A stretch of DNA of 64,000 bases from Blautia sp. MSJ-9 (GTDB lineage Bacteria; Bacillota; Clostridia; Lachnospirales; Lachnospiraceae). Below, in pieces: positions 36,953-45,866 of the stretch (positions within the stretch are counted from its first letter, which is position 1; each line of letters opens with the position of its first letter). The position numbers and the translations under genes are program-made. The stretch lies in NCBI RefSeq assembly GCF_018919065.1, contig NZ_JAHLQG010000027.1, positions 38,512-102,511 of the forward strand, read 5' to 3'. The notes under the pieces are model-generated. The model had not been told where the DNA came from and made no database searches. It saw only the letters and a program-made list of their open reading frames with translations.

Positions 36953-37300
36953 TTAAACATAAATCAATTCCTTGAGAATAATCTCTTCCGCAATCGCTCT
37001 GTGTTGATTAGCAGCTCTTACCCATGCCATTTGATCTGCTTCTTTATCCGGCAGTGGTTCTTTTTCTTCCAACTGTTTCAGAATCATTTCTTCCCGTTCT
37101 CTGGCTGCCTTATCTACTTCCAGAAGATGCTCTCCAATGGTGTCCTGCAGAAGCATCACCTGATAAGTTGAATTTCGATGATTCTTCAGATAATCTCTGC
37201 GAAGAAAACCATACTTGCCAAGTTGCTCCATCTGCTCATCGGATTTATAGGTGAGATTCGGGATCAGATATCCATTTACATTTGTATACGTTAATTCCAT
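36953..37300 (-). CDS. tnpV: TnpV-like transposon protein, copy 1
   Basis: A 115-aa protein, ELTYTNVNGYLIPNLTYKSD through EKEPLPDKEADQMAWVRAANQHRAIAEEIILKELIYV, matching the TnpV family encoded by Clostridia transposons. The copy at 50893-51240 differs at only a handful of residues. ATG 37300 is chosen because GGAGAG lies upstream; the longer reading adds six residues. TnpV function in transposition is unclear. Together with the adjacent DUF1016 fragment it marks a decayed mobilizable element. Confidence 0.85.
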   Translation of the reverse strand: MELTYTNVNGYLIPNLTYKSDEQMEQLGKYGFLRRDYLKNHRNSTYQVMLLQDTIGEHLLEVDKAAREREEMILKQLEEKEPLPDKEADQMAWVRAANQHRAIAEEIILKELIYV

Positions 37301-37504
37301 TTTATTAGCACTCTCCATTTCTCATCATTTTTTGACCACAAATTTACGACATTTACGACAAATCTGACACTGCTTTACAATACCAGACAAAATGGCTGAT
37401 GCCCCGGAAAGCCTGTAAAACAGGCACTTCCGGGATACACAAGACAGGACAAAAATCGACTTCCATTATCAAGAGGCGAATGCTAATATTTTGTAAAGAA
37501 TTTG

Positions 37505-37629
37505 TGCCCCTCGGAAATTTCTGAATGATTTTCTGAAAGAATGGGTAGTTCGGATGGATGAACTGAAATCCGATGAGATTACCAAAGATGAATATTTTGA
37601 ATGGAAAATCACCCAGCCACAGACCTGTA
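37505..37629 (+). pseudogene. Gene-end remnant of a mobile element, copy 1
   Basis: A plus-strand open stretch reads CAPRKFLNDFLKEWVVRMDE and then LKSDEITKDEYFEWK before running into the opposite-strand initiator fragment. The same ending occurs at 51243-51361, where it finishes with CDDCGKREPSKQ and a stop. Start and identity are missing; it is a C-terminal piece of an accessory protein of the same kind of element. Confidence 0.55.
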
Positions 37630-37884
37630 GTGTTCTAGTTCTTTAATCGCTGACCTTACAGAATCAATTCCATCCCGGCTCAGAGATACCAGCCCCCGCA
37701 TGTTGTTATTCCAGTCCTCTGGCAGACTTAACATCAGGGATAACAGTCCTTTTGCCTTTAATGACAAATCTTTGTTCTTGAAATGATGGTTGCTCATTAC
37801 CGTAAAGTTCTTGTTTCTCTCTACACGAAAGACTTGTGCTATTCTCCCCCACTTCCTTTCCAGACAGAAAAAGACGCAAGCCAC
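37609..37884 (-). pseudogene. Truncated replication-initiator-like protein, copy 1
   Basis: The N-terminal region carries FRVERNKNFTVMSNHHFKNK and LSLKAKGLLSLMLSLPEDWN, which is the start of the helix-turn-helix replication-initiator-like proteins of Clostridia mobile elements. The part after IKELEHYRSVAG is missing, so only ~90 residues remain. A fused ortholog is at 49183-49590. It abuts the remnant at 37505-37629 head to head, an arrangement only explained by rearrangement. Confidence 0.7.
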
Positions 37885-37984
37885 CTTTATGGATCAATTT
37901 TTAGATTCATGGTACAGTTATCAGTTCAGATACTGTTCCGTGAATAATTCAAGTTTAAGTTCTTTTTTTGACATTTTCACGGAT

Positions 37985-39070
37985 TTAATTCTGCTCCACT
38001 GGAAAATCCTTCCCTCGCCTTCCTCTGTCAGAGATTCTGTCATATCCCTTTTCATATACTTTCCACAACAAATACAGAAAACAGGAACCCCCTCCTGCAC
38101 AAACCGTTTTCCCGCCAAGAATCATACCTTCCGTCTGGGATACCGTCTTCGGAAGCATCAGATACAGCTTAAATTCTGCCACAGCCTGATCCACCTTTTC
38201 TTTCCAGAACCCAAAGTCAGACCACCTTGACGGAATCCATCCCTCCGGCCAGGTCAGATGTGTAAAAAGAAGCCAGACCACCGTCCCTGCCATTACACTG
38301 TACAGCAGGTTGCAGAACCAGTACTCTGTATCTTTCACTGTATAGTTCTTTTTTTCTCTGCTTATTTCCGTCCACAGACTGCCAGAAAGAACCGCCGGAA
38401 GCAGCAGTAATGCCGCCAGTCCTGCATTTTTCGGTAAAGTCGAGGATACCACAGTTCCCTGAAGTCCGTATTTCATCAGAAATCCGTTCACTGTACTTTC
38501 TTCGGTTTCTCCATTTCTCCTTCTGATAAACAAACGATTATAAAAAAGTTCCGTCTCGGTATCATCCGCAGAAGCCGCCCCGAAAACCAAAATTTTCTGC
38601 CCCCAGTCCGCAACTTTCCTGACAGTATAAGTACGTCCCTGAAACAGAATCTGACCACCCGGAACCTTATTGCCAAAGAGCTCCCAGGCAGTTGTACCAT
38701 CAATCACGCAACCATCCGGATCACCTTCTGTCAGAGCTGCTGCCTGCCAGTCATACCCTGCGGGATTTCCCTTAAGATACACAGTCATCGCCTGTGCCTG
38801 CCGGTTTCCTTCTTTCGCAGAAATCTCCCTCAACCCTGCATCTGCATAAAAACATACATCATAAGGCTTCTCACTTTTTCTTTCCTGCTTCAGGATATTT
38901 TCTGCTCCTTTCCTGTCAGGATAAGCTGCGGACAGAAACACCGATACTGCTGTATCATTTCTGATCTGCACATAATTATAGACTCCCAGAAAATAAATAC
39001 AGAAAATAATCAGCCACACAGTCAGAGTACCGGCTTTCCTTAAAAAGGCACTCTGACTTCTGACACTCAT
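37985..39070 (-). CDS. MacB/FtsX-like membrane protein
   Basis: A 361-aa protein. It begins with a membrane helix (GTLTVWLIIFCIYFLGVYNYV), then a ~190-residue extracytoplasmic part with ALTEGDPDGCVIDGTTAWELFGNKVPGGQILFQGRTYTVRKVA, which resembles the MacB periplasmic core of ABC permeases, then two or three more helices. Its ATG overlaps the stop of the HlyD gene (ATGA). There is no ATPase gene next to it, so it is either a lone permease-like partner of HlyD or uses an ATPase from elsewhere. The C-terminal tail (KGYDRISDRGRRGKDFPVEQN) borders mobile-element debris. Confidence 0.7.
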   Translation of the reverse strand: MSVRSQSAFLRKAGTLTVWLIIFCIYFLGVYNYVQIRNDTAVSVFLSAAYPDRKGAENILKQERKSEKPYDVCFYADAGLREISAKEGNRQAQAMTVYLKGNPAGYDWQAAALTEGDPDGCVIDGTTAWELFGNKVPGGQILFQGRTYTVRKVADWGQKILVFGAASADDTETELFYNRLFIRRRNGETEESTVNGFLMKYGLQGTVVSSTLPKNAGLAALLLLPAVLSGSLWTEISREKKNYTVKDTEYWFCNLLYSVMAGTVVWLLFTHLTWPEGWIPSRWSDFGFWKEKVDQAVAEFKLYLMLPKTVSQTEGMILGGKTVCAGGGSCFLYLLWKVYEKGYDRISDRGRRGKDFPVEQN

Positions 39071-40590
39071 TCCTCCAGCAGCCTGATCCGGCTGCCGCTG
39101 CTGATCTCTCTGTCACTGGAAGTCACGATTTTCTGGTCACTTGATAAATCCCCGTTCTCCAGCGCAGCAGTGGAAGAATTTTTATCTTTCACATTCACAT
39201 ACGTTTTTCGCGCTACCAATACCTCACCCAGGACGGTGTTCTGTGTATCTGTCACATAAACATAGTATCTGCCATTTTCCTCATACAATGCGCTCAGCGG
39301 AACACAGACATTAAAAGGACCTGCATCCTGAGAAATTGTAAATTCCGCAGTATCTCCTATGGAAAGAGTTCCCTCCGGTACCTGTACAGAAAGAATGTAC
39401 TGATTTTCATTACTGCTGTCCTCTTTCACAGACTCCACTTTCGCTCCTGTAATCTCTTTTTCATCCGCACCTTTTAAAATTACCTCTCCGCCACTCTTTA
39501 TGTATTTCAGATCATCTTTGCTGACCTCTGCCTGAAACCGAAAGGTTCCTTTGGATTCATAAAGGACAACCGCAGCTTCCGCTCCTGTCTGGCTTCCTGT
39601 CACTGCACTCAGACTCTTTATCACACCATCACAGGGTGCTTTCACTTTTCCCTTTCGTGCCAGCACTTTCTGCAACGTTTCCAGATCTTTCTGCGCAGTC
39701 TCAAGTTCCGCCTGCGTATTCTCCAGCGTGGAATCCGAAGCATCACCGATCTGCGTATCCCGGATTGCCTGCTCTGCTGACTGAAGTTCTCTTCTGCGGC
39801 TGAGCATGGCTTCATTGACCGCCTCCTCTTTCGTCCGGATATCATCAATCAATGCCTGCTCCTGAGAATTGTCCTGCGCATTCGAATTGTCGCCGTTTCC
39901 TGATGTATTTTTATTCCCTTCGCCATCTGTGCGATCCGTATTTCCGGAATCATCGGAGTTCTCCGGATCATCTGTATTCCCGAAATCGTCTGTATTTCCC
40001 GGATCATCAAACTCGCTGGAATCACTGAACTTCTCCTCATCCGGTATCTTATCCTGTACGTCATTCTGCGCCGCATCCCGCTGTGCGTAATAATCCTGAA
40101 GCTTCTGTCTGGCTATGGCTGCCTCATTCTGTGCCGCCTGCACACTGTAATTTCCGCTGGAAACCGCACTGTTATAATTTTCCTGTGCATCTGAAAACTC
40201 ATTATTTCTCTTCTGCTGATTCACAGACTCTGCACTGATCAGATCATTGATCTTCCCCTGCAGAACATCTATGGCATCCTGTTTTTCCTTTATGGTTTTT
40301 TTTAGATATTTTACAGAAAACTTCAGCAGCGCATCCCCTTTTTTCACATTCTGTCCTTCCTGCACATAAACCTGCTCCACCTTCTGTCCCTCCTGGGTAA
40401 AAACTGCCCGTTCTCTGGTTCCCATCACTTTACCTGTGCCGGTCACCTCATGCGTGATCACCTGATTCTGAGCTGTTTTTGTCTCTACCTGTGCTACATT
40501 CACCGAATCTGCCGCCCTGGACAGAAAAGTAAATAAAAGCATCAGGGCAAAAAATCCTGCCAGAATTTTTATCAGTTTTATTTTCTTCAT
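39067..40590 (-). CDS. HlyD family efflux adaptor with acidic insertion
   Basis: A 507-aa membrane-fusion type protein: N-terminal helix IKILAGFFALMLLFTFL, lipoyl-like half VEQVYVQEGQNVKKGDALLKF, a long coiled coil (KEKQDAIDVLQGKINDLIS...) and the second lipoyl-like half VKAPCDGVIKSLSAVTGSQ. A ~70-residue Asp/Asn/Gly/Ser-rich insertion (around residues 175-245) interrupts the coiled coil. I chose ATG 40590 (GAGAGG upstream); 61 residues of the longer reading are shadow sequence. It is 26 bases after the permease gene and overlaps the MacB-like gene. Confidence 0.88.
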   Translation of the reverse strand: MKKIKLIKILAGFFALMLLFTFLSRAADSVNVAQVETKTAQNQVITHEVTGTGKVMGTRERAVFTQEGQKVEQVYVQEGQNVKKGDALLKFSVKYLKKTIKEKQDAIDVLQGKINDLISAESVNQQKRNNEFSDAQENYNSAVSSGNYSVQAAQNEAAIARQKLQDYYAQRDAAQNDVQDKIPDEEKFSDSSEFDDPGNTDDFGNTDDPENSDDSGNTDRTDGEGNKNTSGNGDNSNAQDNSQEQALIDDIRTKEEAVNEAMLSRRRELQSAEQAIRDTQIGDASDSTLENTQAELETAQKDLETLQKVLARKGKVKAPCDGVIKSLSAVTGSQTGAEAAVVLYESKGTFRFQAEVSKDDLKYIKSGGEVILKGADEKEITGAKVESVKEDSSNENQYILSVQVPEGTLSIGDTAEFTISQDAGPFNVCVPLSALYEENGRYYVYVTDTQNTVLGEVLVARKTYVNVKDKNSSTAALENGDLSSDQKIVTSSDREISSGSRIRLLEE

Positions 40591-40616
40591 AGATAAATCC
40601 TCTCGTTTCTGTCGCT

Positions 40617-41504
40617 CTATTCCTTGATTGCCGTGGATATGATCCCTTGTTCCAGATAATCCTGCCCTGCCAGAAAAACGATCACTGCCGGGATCAGAAC
40701 CAGAACAGATACCGCAAATGCCTTTCCTGTCTGGGAGATATCGATCTGTGGAAGGTACAGAGACAGCGGCCACAGACTTTTGGTCTTCAGAAATGCCATT
40801 GGCTGTTCGATCAGATTCCAGTATTCCAGAAATCCCAGAACCAGTGCCGAAATGATACCCGCAGAACCCAGAGGGATTCCGATTCTGATAAAAATAAGCA
40901 GCTCACCCGCCCCGTCCAGCCGCGCAGATTCCATCAGTGCCTCCGGAATACTCTCAAAGAAACGATACATGATAAAAACCGGAAACGTGGAAAAGGCCGC
41001 CGGAAGAATAATCCCCCACAGATGATCCAGAAGTTTCATCTGATCCAGAACCAGATAATTACTGAGCATCATTACCTGAAAGGGCATCATCATCAATGCC
41101 ACATAGATCATAAACAGCAGATTTTTTCCCGGAAAACGATATCTGGCAAATCCCCACGCTGCCGGTACTCCCACCAGGATCTGCCCTGCCAGAACTCCGA
41201 CAGTAATCTTTACGGAATTCCAGAACATCACAAAAAACTCCGGAGAATCCAGCAGGACTTTCACATAGGATCTCAGCGTCGGATAAAGTGGAAGTACTCT
41301 CCAGAATACATAACTGACTGCCTGACCGGAAGCAGATCCACTGTCTGCTGTCAGTACCGCCCCCAGAAGATCATTTAATTCCTTCTGCCCCATCAGTGAT
41401 CCTGTAACTGAAAAAAATACCGGAAATATTGCCACCAGTGCAAGGAGTACAAGGAGCAGGCTTCCTATCTTCCTGATACGGAATATCTGCATAACTTTTC
41501 TCAT
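40617..41504 (-). CDS. Carbohydrate ABC transporter permease, MalG type
   Basis: A 295-aa permease with six helices and the cytoplasmic EAA loop (EALMESARLDGAGELLIFIRIGIPLGSAG), which docks to the ATPase. ATG 41504 overlaps the stop of the MalF-type gene by 4 bases (ATGA). The periplasmic loop between the first helices is longer than usual (DLLGAVLTADSGSASGQ). It would use a shared MsmX-like ATPase because none is encoded here. Confidence 0.9.
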   Translation of the reverse strand: MRKVMQIFRIRKIGSLLLVLLALVAIFPVFFSVTGSLMGQKELNDLLGAVLTADSGSASGQAVSYVFWRVLPLYPTLRSYVKVLLDSPEFFVMFWNSVKITVGVLAGQILVGVPAAWGFARYRFPGKNLLFMIYVALMMMPFQVMMLSNYLVLDQMKLLDHLWGIILPAAFSTFPVFIMYRFFESIPEALMESARLDGAGELLIFIRIGIPLGSAGIISALVLGFLEYWNLIEQPMAFLKTKSLWPLSLYLPQIDISQTGKAFAVSVLVLIPAVIVFLAGQDYLEQGIISTAIKE

Positions 41505-42445
41505 TCTGCCCCGCCTTTCCCCCAGGCTTTCCACAATCCCAGGATCAGCAGAAAAATCACCAGTCCGGTCACCACTGCCGCAGCCGACATCTTATCCAGC
41601 GACAGGTCCCTATACCAGTTGTTAAACAAATGCTGAAGCAGATACATTTTTTCCTGCGGATAATCACCGGCCACCAGATATGCCTCACGGAAAACCTTAA
41701 ATGCATTGAGTACAGAAAGTACCACGATCGTAAAAAGGGACGGGAGCAGATTCGGGAGTGTGATCTTCGTAAAACATTTCCACTCCCCTGCCCCGTCCAC
41801 TTTTGCCGCCTCGTAAAGTGCCGCCGGAATGGCAGACAATCCTGCCATCCAGAGCACTACATCATATCCAAGATTTCTCCATATATAACTGATCACCAGT
41901 ACATAAAAAGAAGCACCTGTATTCATCCAGTCAGTCGTCTGAACAGATAACATATGAAGCAGGTGATTCAATAAGCCCTGATCGTCAAAAAGCAGTCTCC
42001 ACAGAAGTACCACTGATGCTACAGGGATTGCCATTGGCAGAAGAAAGAAACTTTTCAGAATCTTCGTAAATCTTTTCTGCCCTGCAAGCAGGACTGCTAT
42101 GATCAGAGACAATACCACCAGCAGCGGCACACACACTCCGAAGAACCGAAGTGTGTTGCCTGCTGCCAGACGAAACGCTTTGTTTGCAAATATCGTCCTG
42201 TAGTTCTCTATCCCCACAAATTCTCCATTCACTGCCCCGCAAAAAGATCTGCGGATCACATCCACATACGGGATCAGCCAGAAAATGCAGACACCTGCAA
42301 AACTCGGAAGAATAAAAGCCAGACCTTTTTGTGTATTTCTGAAAGCTGCACATCTTCTGCGATTTCGTTTCCGACTAAACAGCAAATCTGATTTTGCGTT
42401 CCGTTTCTCTGTTAAAGATAAGTGTTCTTTTAAATTAATCTTCAT
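41501..42445 (-). CDS. Carbohydrate ABC transporter permease, MalF type
   Basis: A 314-aa permease: first helix IPYVDVIRRSFCG region, then helices and the EAA motif (AALYEAAKVDGAGEWKCFTKITLPNLLPSLFTI). It is the partner of the MalG-type protein. The gene has GGGAG upstream of the ATG and lies 53 bases after the solute-binding lipoprotein gene. Confidence 0.92.
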   Translation of the reverse strand: MKINLKEHLSLTEKRNAKSDLLFSRKRNRRRCAAFRNTQKGLAFILPSFAGVCIFWLIPYVDVIRRSFCGAVNGEFVGIENYRTIFANKAFRLAAGNTLRFFGVCVPLLVVLSLIIAVLLAGQKRFTKILKSFFLLPMAIPVASVVLLWRLLFDDQGLLNHLLHMLSVQTTDWMNTGASFYVLVISYIWRNLGYDVVLWMAGLSAIPAALYEAAKVDGAGEWKCFTKITLPNLLPSLFTIVVLSVLNAFKVFREAYLVAGDYPQEKMYLLQHLFNNWYRDLSLDKMSAAAVVTGLVIFLLILGLWKAWGKGGAE

Positions 42446-42498
42446 TCTCTTAAACTCCCTTACCTTGCAGTATTGGGTAATCAGCAGCAGACAGCCGC

Positions 42499-44967
42499 TT
42501 ATTCAGATAAATACAGATTTACTTCCTGCATGATCTCTTTCACAGCATCATCCAGCCCCGTTTCTCCATTGAGGTATTTCTCACCGGATTCCGTTACTGC
42601 ATTTCGGATGATCTGATTACTCTTTGCAGGTACAGTAAGTGTTTTTCCCAGATCCATGATGTTCTGTATTGCTTCATCTTCCGGAATGATCTCGTCCATC
42701 TCAAGCTGTTTGATATTACCATCTCCCGTATCATAAGAGGTTCCGATCGAGCCAATGGTATCTCCACTGGATTTTCCCATTTTCCAGTAAGCCATATCTT
42801 CATAAACCTTGCTGTTTACAGCCAGTCCTTCATCATTGCTTGCTCTCTGGGATTCCTCTTCAAACAGGAACTTTACGAACTTCTCTGCCGCTTCTTTTTC
42901 AGATGCCTTTGCACTGATTCCCACAATGCTCCTTGGATAGAAACAATTCTCGCTTTGTCCGTTTAGAAGTCTGTAATCCAGATCCGGATCTACTTTTTTT
43001 GCAGAATCCAGATACACCAGACCCTCCGGTGAAAGCAGACCGCCTGCCGCCACTGTATTGACTTTTACAAGCAGATCCGTTATCGATCCTGCAATATTTG
43101 TATATCCGGAACGATCTGAATTCGCCCAGTCATCACCCATCTGGTAAGCTTTCTTTGTCTCTTCTATCGCATCCTTCTGAGTCTGCCAGATCCTGTTTAC
43201 CTGCTCCAGATATTCTTTCAGTGCATCTTCTTTGAGGGTTCCGTCCTCGTTCATCCATGCCGGTGTACTATTGTCTATGGTTCCCTGTATCAGCCCGGAC
43301 GGTGATATGGAAAAAGAGCTGAAAAATTTCAGTTTTCCATAGCTGTCTTTCTGGCTTTCCGCTGCATCAGCCTCTGTTGTCAGATCCGTAATTCCGGCGA
43401 TGATATCCTTATTTCCCTCTATCATCGGAATGCCGAACTTGACAGGCATGGTATAAATGCTTCCATCCTCTTTTGTATATGCATCTTTGATATTTGGCAG
43501 GATATCTTCGTCTTTTAATACCCCGCTTAAATTCTCCAGCATTCCTCTCTCTATATAGGTATCCTCTGAAATTCCATCCAGCAGCAGAACATCCGGTCCT
43601 GTTCCGGCCATGATCTCTGTATTGAGCACTTTCAGCGCATCCGTATCTGTGACGGAATCATCTCCTGACATTCCCGCCTCAATATTCACATAAATATCCG
43701 GATATTTTTTCTGGAAAAGCACTGCTGCCTGTTTTATGAAGTCACTGTCTTTCAGGGAATAAACTGTCAGCTCTGTATCCGGTGTCGTTGGGGTATCTTT
43801 GGAATATACATAGGAATAAATTCTGATATCCTCGCCTGCATTGCAGCCCACATAGAAATTTCCATCGCTGTCCTGTCCCCATGCTACAGTTCCTGTATCC
43901 GGTGAACTGAGCGAATTCAAGGAACCATCGATTATCTGTTCCACTGTGCTGCCTCCCAGAACATATCTGTAAACACCGGTATGATCAATATAAAAAAGGC
44001 TGTTATCCTCATCTCCCTTTAAGAACATAAGCGGAAAACTGCTGGTTGTTGTCCAGTTGACATCCTGCTCATCAGACTGGATCTGCTCTGTAAGCGCGCT
44101 GATATTGTCCAGTGGTTTTCCAGTATCCAGATCATATCCGTGAAGAGTCTGATCCTGAATGGTAAACAACATTTTTCCTGCTGTTCCGATAAAATCAACA
44201 CTGATTCCTTCCTCATATCTTCTCACCAGACTTCCATCTGAAGGATTGATCTCTGCTACGCCATTGCCGGGATCTACGATAAGAACTGTCCCATTCTCTG
44301 TGAAACATGCCTGAAATGTATAGGAAGACTGAATCGTATCTCCGGTATCAACTTTCTGTACATTTCCATCAGGGGAAAGATAGAAAAATTCCATTTTCAG
44401 GTTGTCATACGCAGAATCCTCTTCCCCACTGTCGGCTGTTGTCTGTGCATTTTCATTGTCCCTGTCAGGAGACAGATCTGCCCCGACAAATATACTTCCA
44501 TCCGCTGCTGCAGAGACAACGCTGATATATTCTCCCAGATTCTCCTTAAGCCCCAACAGTTCTTCCAGACTTTTTCCATTCGTCCAGGTTTCTCCATTAT
44601 CTGCAGAATCTGCTGCATAATAACAGTTATCTGCTGTACTGTAATAAACCATGCGCAATGCACCTGAGTCGAGTACTTTGACATCTCTCAGAAACTGGCT
44701 ATTTTCAGGTACTGTAAGATCATTTTCCAGAAAACGTCCCATTGCTTTTGTGCTCTCATCTTTTGTTTTTTTACCATCTGAATTGTCAGTATTTACATTC
44801 ACAAGATCTGCTGTATCTGCATTTCCTGCCTGATTGCTGCTTCCTGTTTTTCCTTTGCTTCCGGAATTTTTTCCATCTGCACCGCCACATCCGGCAAACA
44901 GGCTGCCGGTAAGTGCGATCACTCCGGCAACGGCGATTCCCTGTTTCCATCTTTTTATTTTTCTCAT
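42499..44967 (-). CDS. Two-domain solute-binding lipoprotein
   Basis: An 822-aa lipoprotein, about twice the usual length of sugar-binding proteins. The lipobox LFAGC is at residues 23-27. Residues about 60-390 form a beta-propeller-like region with an Asp-box-like SADNGETW, and other repeated FYLSPDGNVQKVDTGD-type segments. Residues about 400-820 form a type 1 solute-binding domain (ELTVYSLKDSDFIKQAAVLFQKKYPDIYVNIEAGM, AGTGPDVLLLDGIS). ATG 44967 has GGAGGTATA upstream. It is the first structural gene of the cluster. The extra domain may sense or bind a second ligand. Confidence 0.9.
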   Translation of the reverse strand: MRKIKRWKQGIAVAGVIALTGSLFAGCGGADGKNSGSKGKTGSSNQAGNADTADLVNVNTDNSDGKKTKDESTKAMGRFLENDLTVPENSQFLRDVKVLDSGALRMVYYSTADNCYYAADSADNGETWTNGKSLEELLGLKENLGEYISVVSAAADGSIFVGADLSPDRDNENAQTTADSGEEDSAYDNLKMEFFYLSPDGNVQKVDTGDTIQSSYTFQACFTENGTVLIVDPGNGVAEINPSDGSLVRRYEEGISVDFIGTAGKMLFTIQDQTLHGYDLDTGKPLDNISALTEQIQSDEQDVNWTTTSSFPLMFLKGDEDNSLFYIDHTGVYRYVLGGSTVEQIIDGSLNSLSSPDTGTVAWGQDSDGNFYVGCNAGEDIRIYSYVYSKDTPTTPDTELTVYSLKDSDFIKQAAVLFQKKYPDIYVNIEAGMSGDDSVTDTDALKVLNTEIMAGTGPDVLLLDGISEDTYIERGMLENLSGVLKDEDILPNIKDAYTKEDGSIYTMPVKFGIPMIEGNKDIIAGITDLTTEADAAESQKDSYGKLKFFSSFSISPSGLIQGTIDNSTPAWMNEDGTLKEDALKEYLEQVNRIWQTQKDAIEETKKAYQMGDDWANSDRSGYTNIAGSITDLLVKVNTVAAGGLLSPEGLVYLDSAKKVDPDLDYRLLNGQSENCFYPRSIVGISAKASEKEAAEKFVKFLFEEESQRASNDEGLAVNSKVYEDMAYWKMGKSSGDTIGSIGTSYDTGDGNIKQLEMDEIIPEDEAIQNIMDLGKTLTVPAKSNQIIRNAVTESGEKYLNGETGLDDAVKEIMQEVNLYLSE

Positions 44968-45037
44968 ATCAGGATATACCTCCATGTTTTTATTTTCTTT
45001 CTGTCCCTCTCAGGATAAATGGATTGTAACAGGCAAA

Positions 45038-45055
45038 TCTCTAAACTTTCTCTAA
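45038..45055. promoter_or_regulatory. Putative response-regulator site upstream of the SBP gene
   Basis: TCTCTAAA at 45038 and TCTCTAA at 45049 are direct repeats exactly 11 bases apart. The same phased pair is found at 45763-45779. Direct repeats one helical turn apart are typical for OmpR-family regulators. The site overlaps the stop codon of the response regulator gene and lies about 70 bases upstream of the lipoprotein ATG. Confidence 0.65.
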
Positions 45056-45723
45056 TTTTCCAGCCGATATCCAATTCCCCGGACGGTTTTCAGGTTCAGT
45101 GTACTTCTGACACTTTTTAATCTTCGCCTCAGAAAATGAATATAATTATCCAGATTTCCATCCTCCACCTCACTGTCTGCTCCCCAGACACGGTTGAGGA
45201 TCACCTCTCTCGGAAGTGTCTGACCGGCGTTTCGAAGCATCAGCTCCAGAAGTGCTCCTTCCCGTTTGGAAAGGGTACATTCCTTTCCGTTTCCTTCCAG
45301 TCTGCCGCTTTCGGGATCAAAAATAAGATCTCCGAGCGATAATACTGCCGTGTTCTCCCATCTTCCGGGTCTTCGAACCATGCACTGTATTCTTGCCAGA
45401 AGTTCTTCGAAGGCAAACGGCTTCACCATATAGTCATCTGCGCCGCCTTTCAGTCCGGTCAGTTTATCCTGTAATTCTCCCAGTGCAGTCAGCATGATCA
45501 CCGGTGTGGAAACATGATTCTTTCTGGCTTCCTGCAAAACAGTGATGCCATCCATGGACGGGAGCATCCGGTCCAGAATCACCAGATCATGGCTTCGTTC
45601 TTTCATATAATAAAGCCCTTCTTCTCCGTCATCGCAGATATCTGTCTCATAGCCTTCTTTTTCGAGCTGAAATCTCATGCTCTCTGCCAGTTCCCTGTCA
45701 TCCTCTATCAGTAAAATTTTCAT
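45052..45723 (-). CDS. OmpR family response regulator
   Basis: A 223-aa regulator. The receiver domain has Asp-Asp near residue 8-9, LVILDRMLPSMDG with the phosphorylated Asp near 51, and Lys in YMVKPFAF near 101. The C-terminal winged helix (ECTLSKREGALLELMLRN, GIGYRLEN) is of the OmpR/PhoB type. It uses TAG as its stop codon. It is divergent from the kinase gene at 45867, so the pair shares a regulatory gap, and the lipoprotein operon follows downstream. Confidence 0.94.
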   Translation of the reverse strand: MKILLIEDDRELAESMRFQLEKEGYETDICDDGEEGLYYMKERSHDLVILDRMLPSMDGITVLQEARKNHVSTPVIMLTALGELQDKLTGLKGGADDYMVKPFAFEELLARIQCMVRRPGRWENTAVLSLGDLIFDPESGRLEGNGKECTLSKREGALLELMLRNAGQTLPREVILNRVWGADSEVEDGNLDNYIHFLRRRLKSVRSTLNLKTVRGIGYRLEN

Positions 45724-45762
45724 CTGTTTTCATCCTCCTGATCTTTCATTATACATGAGTTT

Positions 45763-45807
45763 TCTCTAAATTGTCTCTATACTCGGTTACAGGAATTTTT
45801 TTAGAGA
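45763..45807. promoter_or_regulatory. Phased TCTCTA repeats between regulator and kinase genes
   Basis: TCTCTAAA (45763) and TCTCTA (45774) are spaced by 11 bases, identical to the arrangement at 45038-45055. An inverted half-site TTAGAGA is at 45801-45807. They probably bind the response regulator for autoregulation. Confidence 0.65.
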
Positions 45808-45866
45808 TTATTTACAGGTTTTCATGATACAATTACCATACAATCTCATAAAGGAGTAAATATTTC

